In this document: one piece after another, positions 10,501 to 17,653 of the stretch
How the letters are laid out: every line of letters begins with the position of its first letter
Numbering within the stretch: position 1 is the first letter of the stretch
DNA from: Exilispira sp964581895
GTDB taxonomy: Bacteria > Spirochaetota > JAAYUW01
Assembly (NCBI GenBank): GCA_964581895.1
Contig: CAZOPR010000003.1
Coordinates: forward strand, 1-64,000
DNA: 64,000 nt
Direction of reading: 5' to 3'
Made by a program: the position numbers and the translations under genes
The notes under the pieces: generated by a model
The model's input: the letters and a program-made list of their open reading frames with translations, nothing else
Database searches by the model: none
Told to the model about the DNA's origin: nothing

Positions 10501-11311
10501 ACTTTTTGAATTTATAGAAAAATTCAGTCCGAAAGAATTATCTGCATTCAAATCCAAAAATCAGATACAAAATTATTTGAATAATCTATCAGAAAATCAA
10601 ATCAGAGAACTTTTTGATAGTTTAAAAGAAAAATATGGCAGGGATATTTTTGGACAAGGGTGGTTATATAGAATTGTAAGTCAGGATGAAATTGCAGATG
10701 TTGAAAAATTAACTGACGACGAAAAACTAAATGGTATAAATGGAAATAAGACTTTTGCACCCTACGATAAAGGCGACAAAGACGGCAACCGCTGGTGGGC
10801 TCCAACACCCTATTATATTGACTGGAGAAGAGAAAATGTGAAATTTTTGAAAGAAAATTCTGGCAAAAAAGGCGAAGGTATGCCCGTTGTTCGCAATCCA
10901 CAATTTTACTTTCGAGAAGGGTTTTGCTGGACAGATGTAAATTCAACGTACTTAAAATCAAGAATAAAAGAAAATGGAGTATATGATGTTTTGACTATGT
11001 CATTATTTACAAAAAGTAATTTACCAGATTGCTATTATGTATGCATGATTAATTCAAAATTTATAAGTGAATATGTTGATGATTTTGTTAATTCAACATC
11101 ACATTTTCAAATCAACGATGCCCGCCAACTTCCGATAATAATTCCAGCTTCCGAGCAATTAAAAGAATTTGAGCTTATTTTTGACAGAGCCAAGAGAGTT
11201 CAGGAAGAAAAATTTTCTGGCAAAATAAGCGAAAAAGAAGCCGAGGAAAGATTGGAAAAGATACAAATGGAGTTGGATGAGAAGGTGATGGAGTTGTATG
11301 GGTTAAAGTAA
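7556..11311 (+). CDS. Large N6-adenine DNA methyltransferase (Eco57I/type ISP-like), partner of the PLD-helicase
   Basis: A class I SAM-dependent DNA methyltransferase, 1251 residues from the ATG at 7556. I prefer this start because AAGGAAA at 7544-7550 precedes it by 5 nt; an ATG at 7526 has no such site. SAM-binding motif I DPAVGSGAF begins near residue 515, after SFYTPREIVDYM; catalytic motif IV NPPY is at 754-757. Roughly 330 N-terminal residues form a domain typical of methylases paired with helicases (FRRFTYYV-like core, here FKRFTYYV). The C-terminal 450 residues should be target recognition. Base composition changes near 9880: the recognition part is visibly richer in G and C and uses codons such as CGC and GGC, a mosaic expected of exchanged specificity domains. 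It overlaps the upstream gene by 11 nt and is 13 nt from the next. Confidence 0.85.
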   Translation: MANNENTKEIIKDIVKNLTDNFSFDSLKDLFRSLPNKTFKPIEEDIFYLYENLFNNNNDKNIFEYINIFGELELEEGDFCIIVCKVKNELKERSSKKKQYDLAKTFLKRKNKYIGGFFIFYDENSNFRFSLVYEIYFGKGKRGFSDFKRFTYYVSKDQTNKTFIEQFSEAGFSSISSIIEAFSVEKVTKIFYKEIANWYFWALKKSRFPDDCEFEKNGRNIALLRLITRLIFIWFMKEKSLIKDDLFDEAKLKNILVNFNNENDNYYKAILQNLFFATLNTPINERNYEQLNKNIESEKVRQVFKFHSKFKDIKIIKEIFEKIPFLNGGLFECLDMNKDHPLNDNGRYTYIDGFTEYKENQPKLPNYLFFDENDTADLHEDYQDIKYNKTNVRGIINILKSYNFTIEENSPIDQEVALDPELLGKVFENLLASYNPETSTTARKATGSFYTPREIVDYMVESTLIEYFKTNLKDKIDNIDDKLINLFDINKSENPFDEEQTDEIISLIEKVKILDPAVGSGAFLMSALHSLTFILSKLDPHNKKWKEKNIEAIEKSVFDPILKKELIEKVYENFNNNELDYGRKLYIIQHCLYGVDIQQIAIQISKLRFFISLLVDEKIDKNSFNFGLEPLPNLETKLVCANSLISLDDKDEKNLFESNVYKELEDQLFSIREQYFSASDMKKKDTLKEEDRKTRRKIESTYLDEKGKNFPEQIKEKLLKIARWDPYQIITSSDWFDPFWMFGVKDGFDIVIGNPPYISTKGVDDKDKKIFEQQFGFADDLYNHFYFKGIQLLKEKGILAYISSKTFWTIQTKKNLRKLILKNKLLQLVDTANPFESAMVDTCITIVQKDKVNDYEIHFIDISNGWDKKQEYKVKDNVYKNVVNNVFFKPNELNMKIYERVAKNIKPLIEKWWDKISTSKNIEKYKRELEQYRQSLKPGDITLLGLITEGGQGLATANNGKFIGVLEGTKWADKVRQERSQKLFEFIEKFSPKELSAFKSKNQIQNYLNNLSENQIRELFDSLKEKYGRDIFGQGWLYRIVSQDEIADVEKLTDDEKLNGINGNKTFAPYDKGDKDGNRWWAPTPYYIDWRRENVKFLKENSGKKGEGMPVVRNPQFYFREGFCWTDVNSTYLKSRIKENGVYDVLTMSLFTKSNLPDCYYVCMINSKFISEYVDDFVNSTSHFQINDARQLPIIIPASEQLKEFELIFDRAKRVQEEKFSGKISEKEAEERLEKIQMELDEKVMELYGLK

Positions 11312-11324
11312 AAAGGAGTCAAAT

Positions 11325-11846
11325 ATGTTTAGCAAATTTATAAGAAAATTTATTTTGTCTTTAAATTCGCTTTCACCAGTAGCTATTACTTTTTGGTTCA
11401 AAGATTTTTCAAAAAATTTTAACATATTAGATGGGGGGTTTTATCTTTTGATTTTTTTGATAATTATTGTTATTTCGTTTCTTATGATTAGATTAGCAAA
11501 GAAAAAGTTAGAGGTAATTAAAGTGACAATTCATTCAATTCAAAACTCTGATACAGAGGTTATTTCCTATATATTTGCTTATATATTACCGCTCATAGAT
11601 TTTGATATAAAACTAATTCTATTTATTTTGTTTTTATATCTGTTTATAGTTTTTACAACCAATATTTATCACTTTAATCCCATTTTAGGATTGTTCGGTT
11701 ATCACTATTACACAGCTTCATTTGATAATGGCACTACCTTTGTACTTATTACAAAAAAAACTTTAATGAATGCAAATGAGATAAACAGTGTGGTTCAATT
11801 AGATGACTACACTTTATTAGAAGTAGATAAATCAGAAGTTAATTAA
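11325..11846 (+). CDS. kwaA: KwaA-like membrane protein (probable Kiwa defence component)
   Basis: A 173-residue membrane protein. Hydrophobic stretches lie at about residues 9-25, 38-58, 80-92 and 95-112, so three or four membrane helices are likely; after HFNPILGLFGYHYY a soluble tail of about 45 residues follows. The four-helix plan and the neighbouring DUF4868 gene match KwaA, the membrane part of the two-gene Kiwa anti-phage system. The protein itself shows no motif I can identify with certainty, so the call rests mainly on topology and partner. The ribosome-binding site AAAAAGGAG is strong, and an almost identical one precedes the next gene. The gene starts 13 nt after the methyltransferase, suggesting cotranscription. 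Confidence 0.55.
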   Translation: MFSKFIRKFILSLNSLSPVAITFWFKDFSKNFNILDGGFYLLIFLIIIVISFLMIRLAKKKLEVIKVTIHSIQNSDTEVISYIFAYILPLIDFDIKLILFILFLYLFIVFTTNIYHFNPILGLFGYHYYTASFDNGTTFVLITKKTLMNANEINSVVQLDDYTLLEVDKSEVN

Positions 11847-11861
11847 AAAAGGAGTTAAATA

Positions 11862-12716
11862 ATGAATCTTATAGCAATAATTAATGATGGTACAATTAGA
11901 AGATTACCTATATCACAGGATGTTCAAAATGAATTAATTTCTCACTACAATAGAATTAAAGAAAACTTAATTAGCGGTAGAAACAGTGTTAAGTTTGAAG
12001 GTAATTATAAATGTGAAGATAATGAGATTTATGAATTAAATGAGTTTGACTGGAAAAACAAAATCAAGATTATAAATTCCAATTTAACTAATGTGAATTT
12101 TGAAAATCTTGTTACTTTAAATCAAATCAATAATAATGATATAGAAAAAATTAAAATACTTATTATTAAATATGAAAATTACCTGTTTTTTCAAAGCATA
12201 GACAATAGAAAGTTTATTAAACCTAAAAGTTTTTTATTTTATTCAAATAATACTTTTAATTATGTAGACAAAAAAGGTATAAAAATAGATGATAATATTG
12301 ATTGTATTATTGATTTGGACTTAACAAGCCTTTTATTTACTTCATTTCATAATGCAAATAAAATATTTGATTTATCAGATAGTTATAGAGAAGCGACAAA
12401 AGAAGAAATTTATGATTTTATGAATCATGAGACTTTTAGCGGAGAACTAAAAGAAGAATATCTAACAAGTACTATTAGAAAGAAAATTTTTCTAATTACT
12501 AAAAATAAAATACTTCAAAATGTTAATCAAAACTTTCATAAAGTAAAAGAATATGCAGAACAACTGGGAATTGACTGTTTTGCAAACGAAAAAATTGAAT
12601 TTCCTGAAGATAAAGAAAAATTTAAAAAATTAATTAACTTCTTAAACGAAGATCTTTTTAAATCACCTATATCTGATGTAATATATGAAACTAATTCGAA
12701 AAAAAGGATAAAATAA
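11862..12716 (+). CDS. kwaB: KwaB-like DUF4868 protein (probable Kiwa effector)
   Basis: A 284-residue soluble protein. The C-terminal LNEDLFKSPISDVIYETN followed by SKKRIK resembles the conserved end of DUF4868 proteins (a late L-D-x-L-x-S-x-x-x-D-x-x-Y pattern before a basic tail). The central DDNIDCIIDL and KIFDLSDSYREATKEEI fit the family's middle region. In Kiwa, KwaB is the cytoplasmic, DNA-binding partner of membrane protein KwaA. It begins 15 nt after the KwaA-like gene with ribosome-binding site AAAAAAGGAG. I rate the family call as likely; a profile search with PF16162 or structural comparison to KwaB would settle it. Confidence 0.6.
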   Translation: MNLIAIINDGTIRRLPISQDVQNELISHYNRIKENLISGRNSVKFEGNYKCEDNEIYELNEFDWKNKIKIINSNLTNVNFENLVTLNQINNNDIEKIKILIIKYENYLFFQSIDNRKFIKPKSFLFYSNNTFNYVDKKGIKIDDNIDCIIDLDLTSLLFTSFHNANKIFDLSDSYREATKEEIYDFMNHETFSGELKEEYLTSTIRKKIFLITKNKILQNVNQNFHKVKEYAEQLGIDCFANEKIEFPEDKEKFKKLINFLNEDLFKSPISDVIYETNSKKRIK

Positions 12717-12742
12717 ATTAAGATAGTTATAAGTTTTATATT

Positions 12743-12850
12743 ATGCATATTATAAAAACAGCAAAATTAATTTGTAATGTGAATTCCAAAGAAAATGATA
12801 CCGGTTGGGGTAAATTAAAAGAAGTAGCAAACAAGATAATAAATCTATGA
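12743..12850 (+). CDS. Short 35-residue ORF overlapping the truncated PIN gene; probably a remnant
   Basis: The frame reads from ATG 12743 to TGA 12850 and codes for 35 residues beginning MHIIKTAKLICNVNSKE and ending ANKIINL. Its stop shares an ATGA with the start of the PIN-like ORF at 12847, the pattern of translational coupling. There is no good ribosome-binding site before it. The sequence resembles the tail of a longer protein rather than a complete one, and I recognise no antitoxin motif. It may be real as a leader or antitoxin fragment, but decay debris is as likely. Confidence 0.3.
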   Translation: MHIIKTAKLICNVNSKENDTGWGKLKEVANKIINL

Positions 12851-13086
12851 AAGTCTTATTAGATACAAATATCATCATCCACCGGGAAACCAACAGAATC
12901 ATCAATAAAGATATCGGCAAGCTCTTTAACTGGCTGGATAAAATAAAAGCTGATAAATATATTCATCCGGTTACTGAAAGAGAAATAAACAAGTTGGAAA
13001 TAGACAGGGAAAGATATCACCGATTAGTTTATAGGTTGTATGATTTGACGAAGGAGGAAATAGAGATATTAGAAGGTGGTAAATAA
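12847..13086 (+). pseudogene. Chimeric remnant: PIN-domain N-terminus joined to a DNA-methyltransferase-like C-terminal tail
   Basis: A 79-residue ORF. Residues 1-48, starting MKVLLDTNIIIHRE and ending in HPVTEREINK, match the beginning of a large PIN-domain protein family; the first catalytic aspartate (D6) is present, but the rest of the nuclease is missing. Residues 54-79, with YHRLVYRLYDLTKEEIEILE, read like the C-terminal tail of N6-adenine methyltransferases, which typically end with a VYxLYGLTEEEI-type helix. Codons such as CCG, CGG and GGC make it richer in GC than its flanks. Most likely a deletion joined two unrelated genes. A functional short PIN protein is unlikely because half the active site is absent. 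Confidence 0.55.
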
Positions 13087-13089
13087 ATT

Positions 13090-14883
13090 ATGATTATTCA
13101 AAAATATTCAGTCAATCAATATCCTGTTCAACATATTCTTACCTGGGTGCAAACAGGTGAAGTTGCCATTCCCGAAATACAAAGACCTTTTGTCTGGACT
13201 TCTACACAGGTAAGAGATTTTCTTGACTCTTTATATCAAGGATATCCAGTAGGTTATCTTATTGCTTGGAGGAACCCTAATGTCAGATTAAAAGATGGAA
13301 CTATTTCTCAAGGCAAAAGAATTTTGATAGATGGCCAACAACGAGTCACAGCTCTTATGACTTCTATCTTAGGCTTAAAAATTATAAATAAAGATTATGA
13401 AACTATTACTGTATCGATAGCATTTAATCCATTAGAGAAAAGATTTGAAGTTACAAACCCAGCTATTCAAAAAGATTCAAAATGGATTGCAAATATTAGT
13501 GAAATATTTAATCCAGATTTTAAGTTACATCAGTTTGTAAAATCTTATTGTGAAAAAAATAATATAGATGATTTTGATTCTATTTATAATTCTATAGAAT
13601 CTTTAAGAGGAATTGTAAATAATCCTATAGGTCTTATTGAACTTAGTTCTGATCTTGATATTGATACTGTTACAGAAATATTTATTAGAATTAATTCTCA
13701 AGGTCGTATTCTTAGCCAGGCTGATTTTGCAATGTCAAAAATTTCTGTAAATGAAATTTATGGTGGTAATCTTTTAAGAAAAGCAATAGATTACTTTTGT
13801 CATATGGCTACTGATCCAGATTTTTATAATCAATTAATTGAAAAAGACAAAGATTTTACTAAAACAGAGTATTTTCAAAAAATGAGTTGGCTTAAGGATG
13901 AGAATGACGACTTATATGACCCTTCTTATACAGATATGCTTCGTGTTGCTTTTGCATATAAATTTAAAAGAGGAAGATTACAGGATTTAGTAGCTTTATT
14001 ATCTGGTCGTAATTTTCTTACTAGAGAATATGAGGAATCAATAGCCGAAGATTCATTTAAAAGATTATCTATTGGAATAATAGATTATATGAATGAAAAC
14101 AATTTTAAGAAATTTGTCATGATTATAAGATCGGCTGGTTTTATAGATAGTTCAATGATAAGATCACAGAATGCTATTAATTTTGCTTATATACTCTATT
14201 TGACTTTAAGAGAATTAAACTATAATCAAGCTATTATAGAATCTTTAGTAAGAAAATGGTTTGTTTTTTCAGTATTAACTAGTAGATATTCTAGTTCTCC
14301 TGAATCTCAGTTTGACTATGACATTAAAAAGATAGCAGAAAACCCTGAAAATTACATAAAAAACACATTCAAAGCTGAATTATCTGATGCTTTTTGGAAC
14401 CTAGGTTTACCTCAACAAATGAACACTTCAGTTGCAAGTAGTCCACTGTTTCATGTTTATTTAGCTTCTCAGGTCAAAATGAATGATAAAGGATTTTTAT
14501 CAAAAGATATAACAGTTAAAGATCTTATATCACTAAAAGGTGATGTCCATCATTTATTCCCTCGGGAATATCTTAAAAAACAAGGCTACAATAAAAGCAT
14601 GTATAATCAGATAGCTAACTATGTTATGGCTCAAAGTGAAATAAATATTGCAATAGGTTCAAAAGCCCCTAATATTTATTTTAAAGAAGTCTTAGACCAA
14701 TGTAATGGTTCCAAATTAAAATATGGTGGAATTAAATCAATTGATGATCTTAAATCAAATATGAAAATGCATTGCATACCTGAAAATATTTTTGATATGG
14801 ATGCTTCTAATTATCAAGAATTTTTAGAAAATAGAAGAAATCTAATGGCATTAAAAATAAAAGAATATTTTGATATATTATAA
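13090..14883 (+). CDS. DUF262/DUF1524-type (GmrSD-like) endonuclease, candidate type IV restriction enzyme
   Basis: A 597-residue protein with the DUF262 N-terminal domain (ParB/sulfiredoxin fold): IPEIQRP at 27-33 and the diagnostic DGQQR at 81-85, involved in nucleotide binding and hydrolysis. The C-terminal part has an HNH-type DUF1524 signature, VHHLFPREYL with H487 and H488, followed by an INIAIG segment. Both domains in one chain correspond to fused GmrS and GmrD, which restrict modified (for example glucosylated hydroxymethyl) phage DNA; related families act on other modifications. A ribosome-binding site GAAGGTGG precedes the ATG, 3 nt after the upstream remnant ORF. Specificity cannot be read from sequence. 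It closes the defence island. Confidence 0.8.
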   Translation: MIIQKYSVNQYPVQHILTWVQTGEVAIPEIQRPFVWTSTQVRDFLDSLYQGYPVGYLIAWRNPNVRLKDGTISQGKRILIDGQQRVTALMTSILGLKIINKDYETITVSIAFNPLEKRFEVTNPAIQKDSKWIANISEIFNPDFKLHQFVKSYCEKNNIDDFDSIYNSIESLRGIVNNPIGLIELSSDLDIDTVTEIFIRINSQGRILSQADFAMSKISVNEIYGGNLLRKAIDYFCHMATDPDFYNQLIEKDKDFTKTEYFQKMSWLKDENDDLYDPSYTDMLRVAFAYKFKRGRLQDLVALLSGRNFLTREYEESIAEDSFKRLSIGIIDYMNENNFKKFVMIIRSAGFIDSSMIRSQNAINFAYILYLTLRELNYNQAIIESLVRKWFVFSVLTSRYSSSPESQFDYDIKKIAENPENYIKNTFKAELSDAFWNLGLPQQMNTSVASSPLFHVYLASQVKMNDKGFLSKDITVKDLISLKGDVHHLFPREYLKKQGYNKSMYNQIANYVMAQSEINIAIGSKAPNIYFKEVLDQCNGSKLKYGGIKSIDDLKSNMKMHCIPENIFDMDASNYQEFLENRRNLMALKIKEYFDIL

Positions 14884-15322
14884 AAACTTCCTTGGTTTGA
14901 GCATAAGTTTTCAAAATTTTTAGGTATAATTTTTTAAAATTTCAGTAATATTATTTTATAAAATCTTGACAATGTTTTGTTAATAGATAACTAACCCGAT
15001 TATCTTTTAATAATAAATATGGATACGCTTACAAATTATATGATAGATTTAAAAAAGCTTATAACTTTCATTCTACCCTTCCCCCTCAATCCTTTTCGGG
15101 GTGGGTGGTGGGGCGGTCTGGGCGAAAAAATAAGATGAAAAAAGATTTACTTTCAATTTAATTTTGATTAGATAAGGCATAAATAAAAAAATGCTATTGA
15201 AATCTTTTGATATAAGAACTTTCGCAAATTAACTTTTAATATTAACTTTTGACGATTAAAGAAAATTTGAGAAATTAATTTTAAGATATTAAGTTTGAGA
15301 AATTTGATTAATAGGGGAAAAT
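14884..15322. other. Intergenic region at the island border; mostly AT-rich, one GC-rich hairpin
   Basis: These 439 bases separate the defence island from uppP. An AT-only inverted repeat (AAAACTT ... AAGTTTT) just after the DUF262 stop could be a weak terminator. A TTGACA at 14966-14971 has no good -10 partner at 16-18 nt. A GC-rich hairpin is listed separately. The last 80 bases contain TTGACG and a clear AGGGG ribosome-binding site for uppP. No gene is visible. Confidence 0.5.
15075..15130. repeat. GC-rich island with a stem-loop in intergenic DNA
   Basis: Bases 15075-15106 can pair: ACCC-TT-CCCC on the left with GGGG-T-GGGT on the right around a 13-nt loop, and a G-rich tail continues to about 15125. 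The segment is strikingly unlike the surrounding AT-rich sequence. No T-tract follows the stem on either strand, so it is not a normal terminator. It could be a small dispersed repeat (palindromic unit) or part of a structured RNA; one copy in this window cannot tell. Confidence 0.55.
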
Positions 15323-16240
15323 ATGATTTTATCACTTATTAAAAGTGCGGTTTTTGGGATTGTTGAAGGGTTGACTGAGTTTTTACCTATAAGCAGCACA
15401 GGGCATTTGATTTTGCTTGATTCTGTTATGAAGCTTTCGAATAATATTGCTTTTACAAATATATTTGAAGTTGTGATACAAAGCGGGGCAATTTTGGCTG
15501 TTATTTTGATTTATTTCAAAAAGCTTTGCCCTATCAATAAAAATTTTGGCTTGGATAAAGCAAAGTTAAATCTATGGCTTTATATAATAATAGCGTTTAT
15601 TCCAGCAGTTGTTTTTGGTTTTTTGCTTAAGGATTTCATTGCTGAAAAACTTTTTAACCCTATTACCGTTAGTATAACTTTGATATTCTATGGGTTAGTG
15701 CTGATAGTTATAGAAAAATTCCTTAATAAAAATCGTGGCGAAAATGAATGGGAAATTCCTAACAAGAAGGAGAAGAAGCAAGACGAGAAACAGAAGGAGA
15801 AGCAATACGAAAAACACAGCGAGAAACAGGACAATAAATCGGATAATAAACAAGATATTACACAAAATCTTTCCATAAAAAAGGCTTTAATTATTGGGCT
15901 TTTTCAGGTTCTTGCTATGATACCTGGGACTTCTCGCTCTGCTGCTACTATTATTGGTGGACTTTTGGTTGGATTATCAAGAGAAAATGCTGCTACTTTC
16001 TCATTTTTTCTTGCTATCCCTACGATAATAGGAGCGGGACTTTTTTCTATACTTGATGCAAAGATAGCATTTACAGCTGAAATGATTTATATCTTGATAG
16101 TTGGTTTTGTATTTTCTTTTATAGTTGCATTAGTTGTTATAAAAGCATTTATAAAGTTTATTCAAAAACATACATTCAATCTTTTTGGATGGTATAGAAT
16201 AGTACTTGGAATAATTGTTATAGCGCTTCTTGTTTTATAG
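15323..16240 (+). CDS. uppP: Undecaprenyl-diphosphatase UppP (BacA)
   Basis: Integral membrane enzyme that dephosphorylates undecaprenyl diphosphate to recycle the carrier lipid for peptidoglycan synthesis. Signatures are GIVEGLTEFLPISSTGH near residues 12-28 and the second motif GTSRSAATIIGG near 199-210, in the usual order. At 305 residues it is about 35-40 longer than typical family members; the excess is a hydrophilic Lys/Gln/Glu/Asp/Asn-rich stretch at about 145-185, with repeated KQ/EKQ elements, in a loop between membrane helices. The ATG at 15323 follows AGGGGAAAAT. Its last 6 bases overlap the convergent hslU stop. It is monocistronic as far as can be seen. Confidence 0.93.
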   Translation: MILSLIKSAVFGIVEGLTEFLPISSTGHLILLDSVMKLSNNIAFTNIFEVVIQSGAILAVILIYFKKLCPINKNFGLDKAKLNLWLYIIIAFIPAVVFGFLLKDFIAEKLFNPITVSITLIFYGLVLIVIEKFLNKNRGENEWEIPNKKEKKQDEKQKEKQYEKHSEKQDNKSDNKQDITQNLSIKKALIIGLFQVLAMIPGTSRSAATIIGGLLVGLSRENAATFSFFLAIPTIIGAGLFSILDAKIAFTAEMIYILIVGFVFSFIVALVVIKAFIKFIQKHTFNLFGWYRIVLGIIVIALLVL

Positions 16241-17653
16241 TATATATTTCATGATATCTTTCTTTTCGAAGACATCTGAAACTTTTGATTGTATGAAGTT
16301 TTTATCTACAACAACTTTTTGTCCAGCATATTCATTTGCCCTGAAAAGAAGGTCTTCCAAAACAAGTTCCATTATTGTGTGAAGTCTTCTTGCACCAATA
16401 TTATCTGTTTTAGTGTTAACATCACTTGAAATCTCGGCTATATAATCTATAGCGTCTTCTGTAAATTCAAGATCGACATCTTCAGTTTTTAAAAGTGCCT
16501 GATATTGAGTGATAAGGGCATTTTTTGGTTCTACCAGAATTCTTTTGAAATCTTCTTTTGTTAAAGGATTCAACTCCACTCTTATAGGGAACCTACCCTG
16601 AAGTTCTGGTATCAGATCTGAAGGTTTGTGAAATGAAAATGCACCTGCTGCTATGAAAAGAATGTGATCTGAATTAATAGGTCCATATCTTGTCATAACA
16701 GTAGTTCCTTCGACAATTGGAAGTAGATCTCTTTGAACCCCTTCCCTTGAAACATCAGGACCACTTTCTGATCTTCCACCAATAATCTTATCTATCTCGT
16801 CTATAAAAACAATCCCCATGTTTTCTACTTTGTCTTTGGCTATTTCAACTGCCAAATCTTTATCGACCATCTTCTCAAGTTCAATCTCTTCAAGAATCTT
16901 TTTTGCTTCTAAAACTTTTACCCTTCTTTTTTTCTTCTTCTGTCCAAAAGGAGGGAAAATCCCACCTATTGCAACACCAATATCTTCCATTCCAGGGAGA
17001 TTGAACATATCCCCAAAATTCTGTTGCTCTTTCACCTCTATTTCTATAATCTTATCATCGAATTTTCCTTGATTGTAAAGTTCCTTTATCTTTTCATAAG
17101 TAGCACTTAGTTTTTTACTTACTTCACCAACTACTTCAATTCTACCATCGTTTGTAGCATAAGGTTCATCATCAGAAGGCATGAGTTTACTTAAAATGAT
17201 TGATTCGACCTTATCTTTTGCCTTTTCCTTAAAAAGTTCCATCTGTTCTTTGATAACAGAAGAAACTGCACCTGACATCAAATCTCTTATTATCTGTTCA
17301 ACATTTCTTCCAACATAACCTATCTCTGTATATTTTGTTGCTTCGACTTTAATAAATGGTGCACCTGTTAGTTGAGCTATCCTTCTTGCTATCTCTGTTT
17401 TACCGACACCTGTTGGACCTATTAAGATTATATTTTTAGGAATAATCTCATCCCGCATCTCTTTGGGGATTTTTTTCCTTCTGCTTCTGTTTCTTAGGGC
17501 TATGGCAACTGCTTTTTTAGCTTTTTCTTGCCCTATTATGTATTTGTCAAGCATCTTGACTATTTCGGCTGGCGTAAGATTGTCTAAATCTATCTTGCTA
17601 TTAAAATTTTCTTTGGTTAATTCAAGTTTATTTTCAGTATTATTATTTTCCAC
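16235..17653 (-). CDS. hslU: HslU (ClpY), ATPase of the HslUV protease
   Basis: AAA+ unfoldase that feeds substrates to HslV in the cytoplasm. The core has Walker A GPTGVGKT, Walker B IVFIDEIDKI, an intermediate domain between them, and the arginine-bearing GRFPIRVEL. The C-terminus ends KDIMKYIL, like the family tail that inserts into HslV. I place the start at the GTG at 17653: GAGGAG precedes it by 7 nt and it overlaps hslV by 11 nt, the coupling expected of this pair. An ATG at 17710 would add 19 unlikely residues read through the hslV end. The resulting 472 residues fit the family. It is the last gene of the fliD-to-hslU minus-strand series. Confidence 0.93.
   Translation of the reverse strand: MENNNTENKLELTKENFNSKIDLDNLTPAEIVKMLDKYIIGQEKAKKAVAIALRNRSRRKKIPKEMRDEIIPKNIILIGPTGVGKTEIARRIAQLTGAPFIKVEATKYTEIGYVGRNVEQIIRDLMSGAVSSVIKEQMELFKEKAKDKVESIILSKLMPSDDEPYATNDGRIEVVGEVSKKLSATYEKIKELYNQGKFDDKIIEIEVKEQQNFGDMFNLPGMEDIGVAIGGIFPPFGQKKKKRRVKVLEAKKILEEIELEKMVDKDLAVEIAKDKVENMGIVFIDEIDKIIGGRSESGPDVSREGVQRDLLPIVEGTTVMTRYGPINSDHILFIAAGAFSFHKPSDLIPELQGRFPIRVELNPLTKEDFKRILVEPKNALITQYQALLKTEDVDLEFTEDAIDYIAEISSDVNTKTDNIGARRLHTIMELVLEDLLFRANEYAGQKVVVDKNFIQSKVSDVFEKKDIMKYIL

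Noticed and set aside
10602..10961. Minus-strand frame of 119 codons within the methyltransferase
   Set aside because: Antisense to a well-supported coding region in its GC-richer part; no family resemblance and no start signal.
4096..11311. DISARM or BREX assignment for the helicase/methylase pair
   Set aside because: DISARM needs drmA and drmB (DUF1998) with a separate drmC; BREX needs pglZ and brxC. None is present.
14966..14990. Promoter starting with TTGACA downstream of the DUF262 gene
   Set aside because: No acceptable -10 hexamer at 16-18 nt; AACTAA or AGATAA are at wrong or weak positions.
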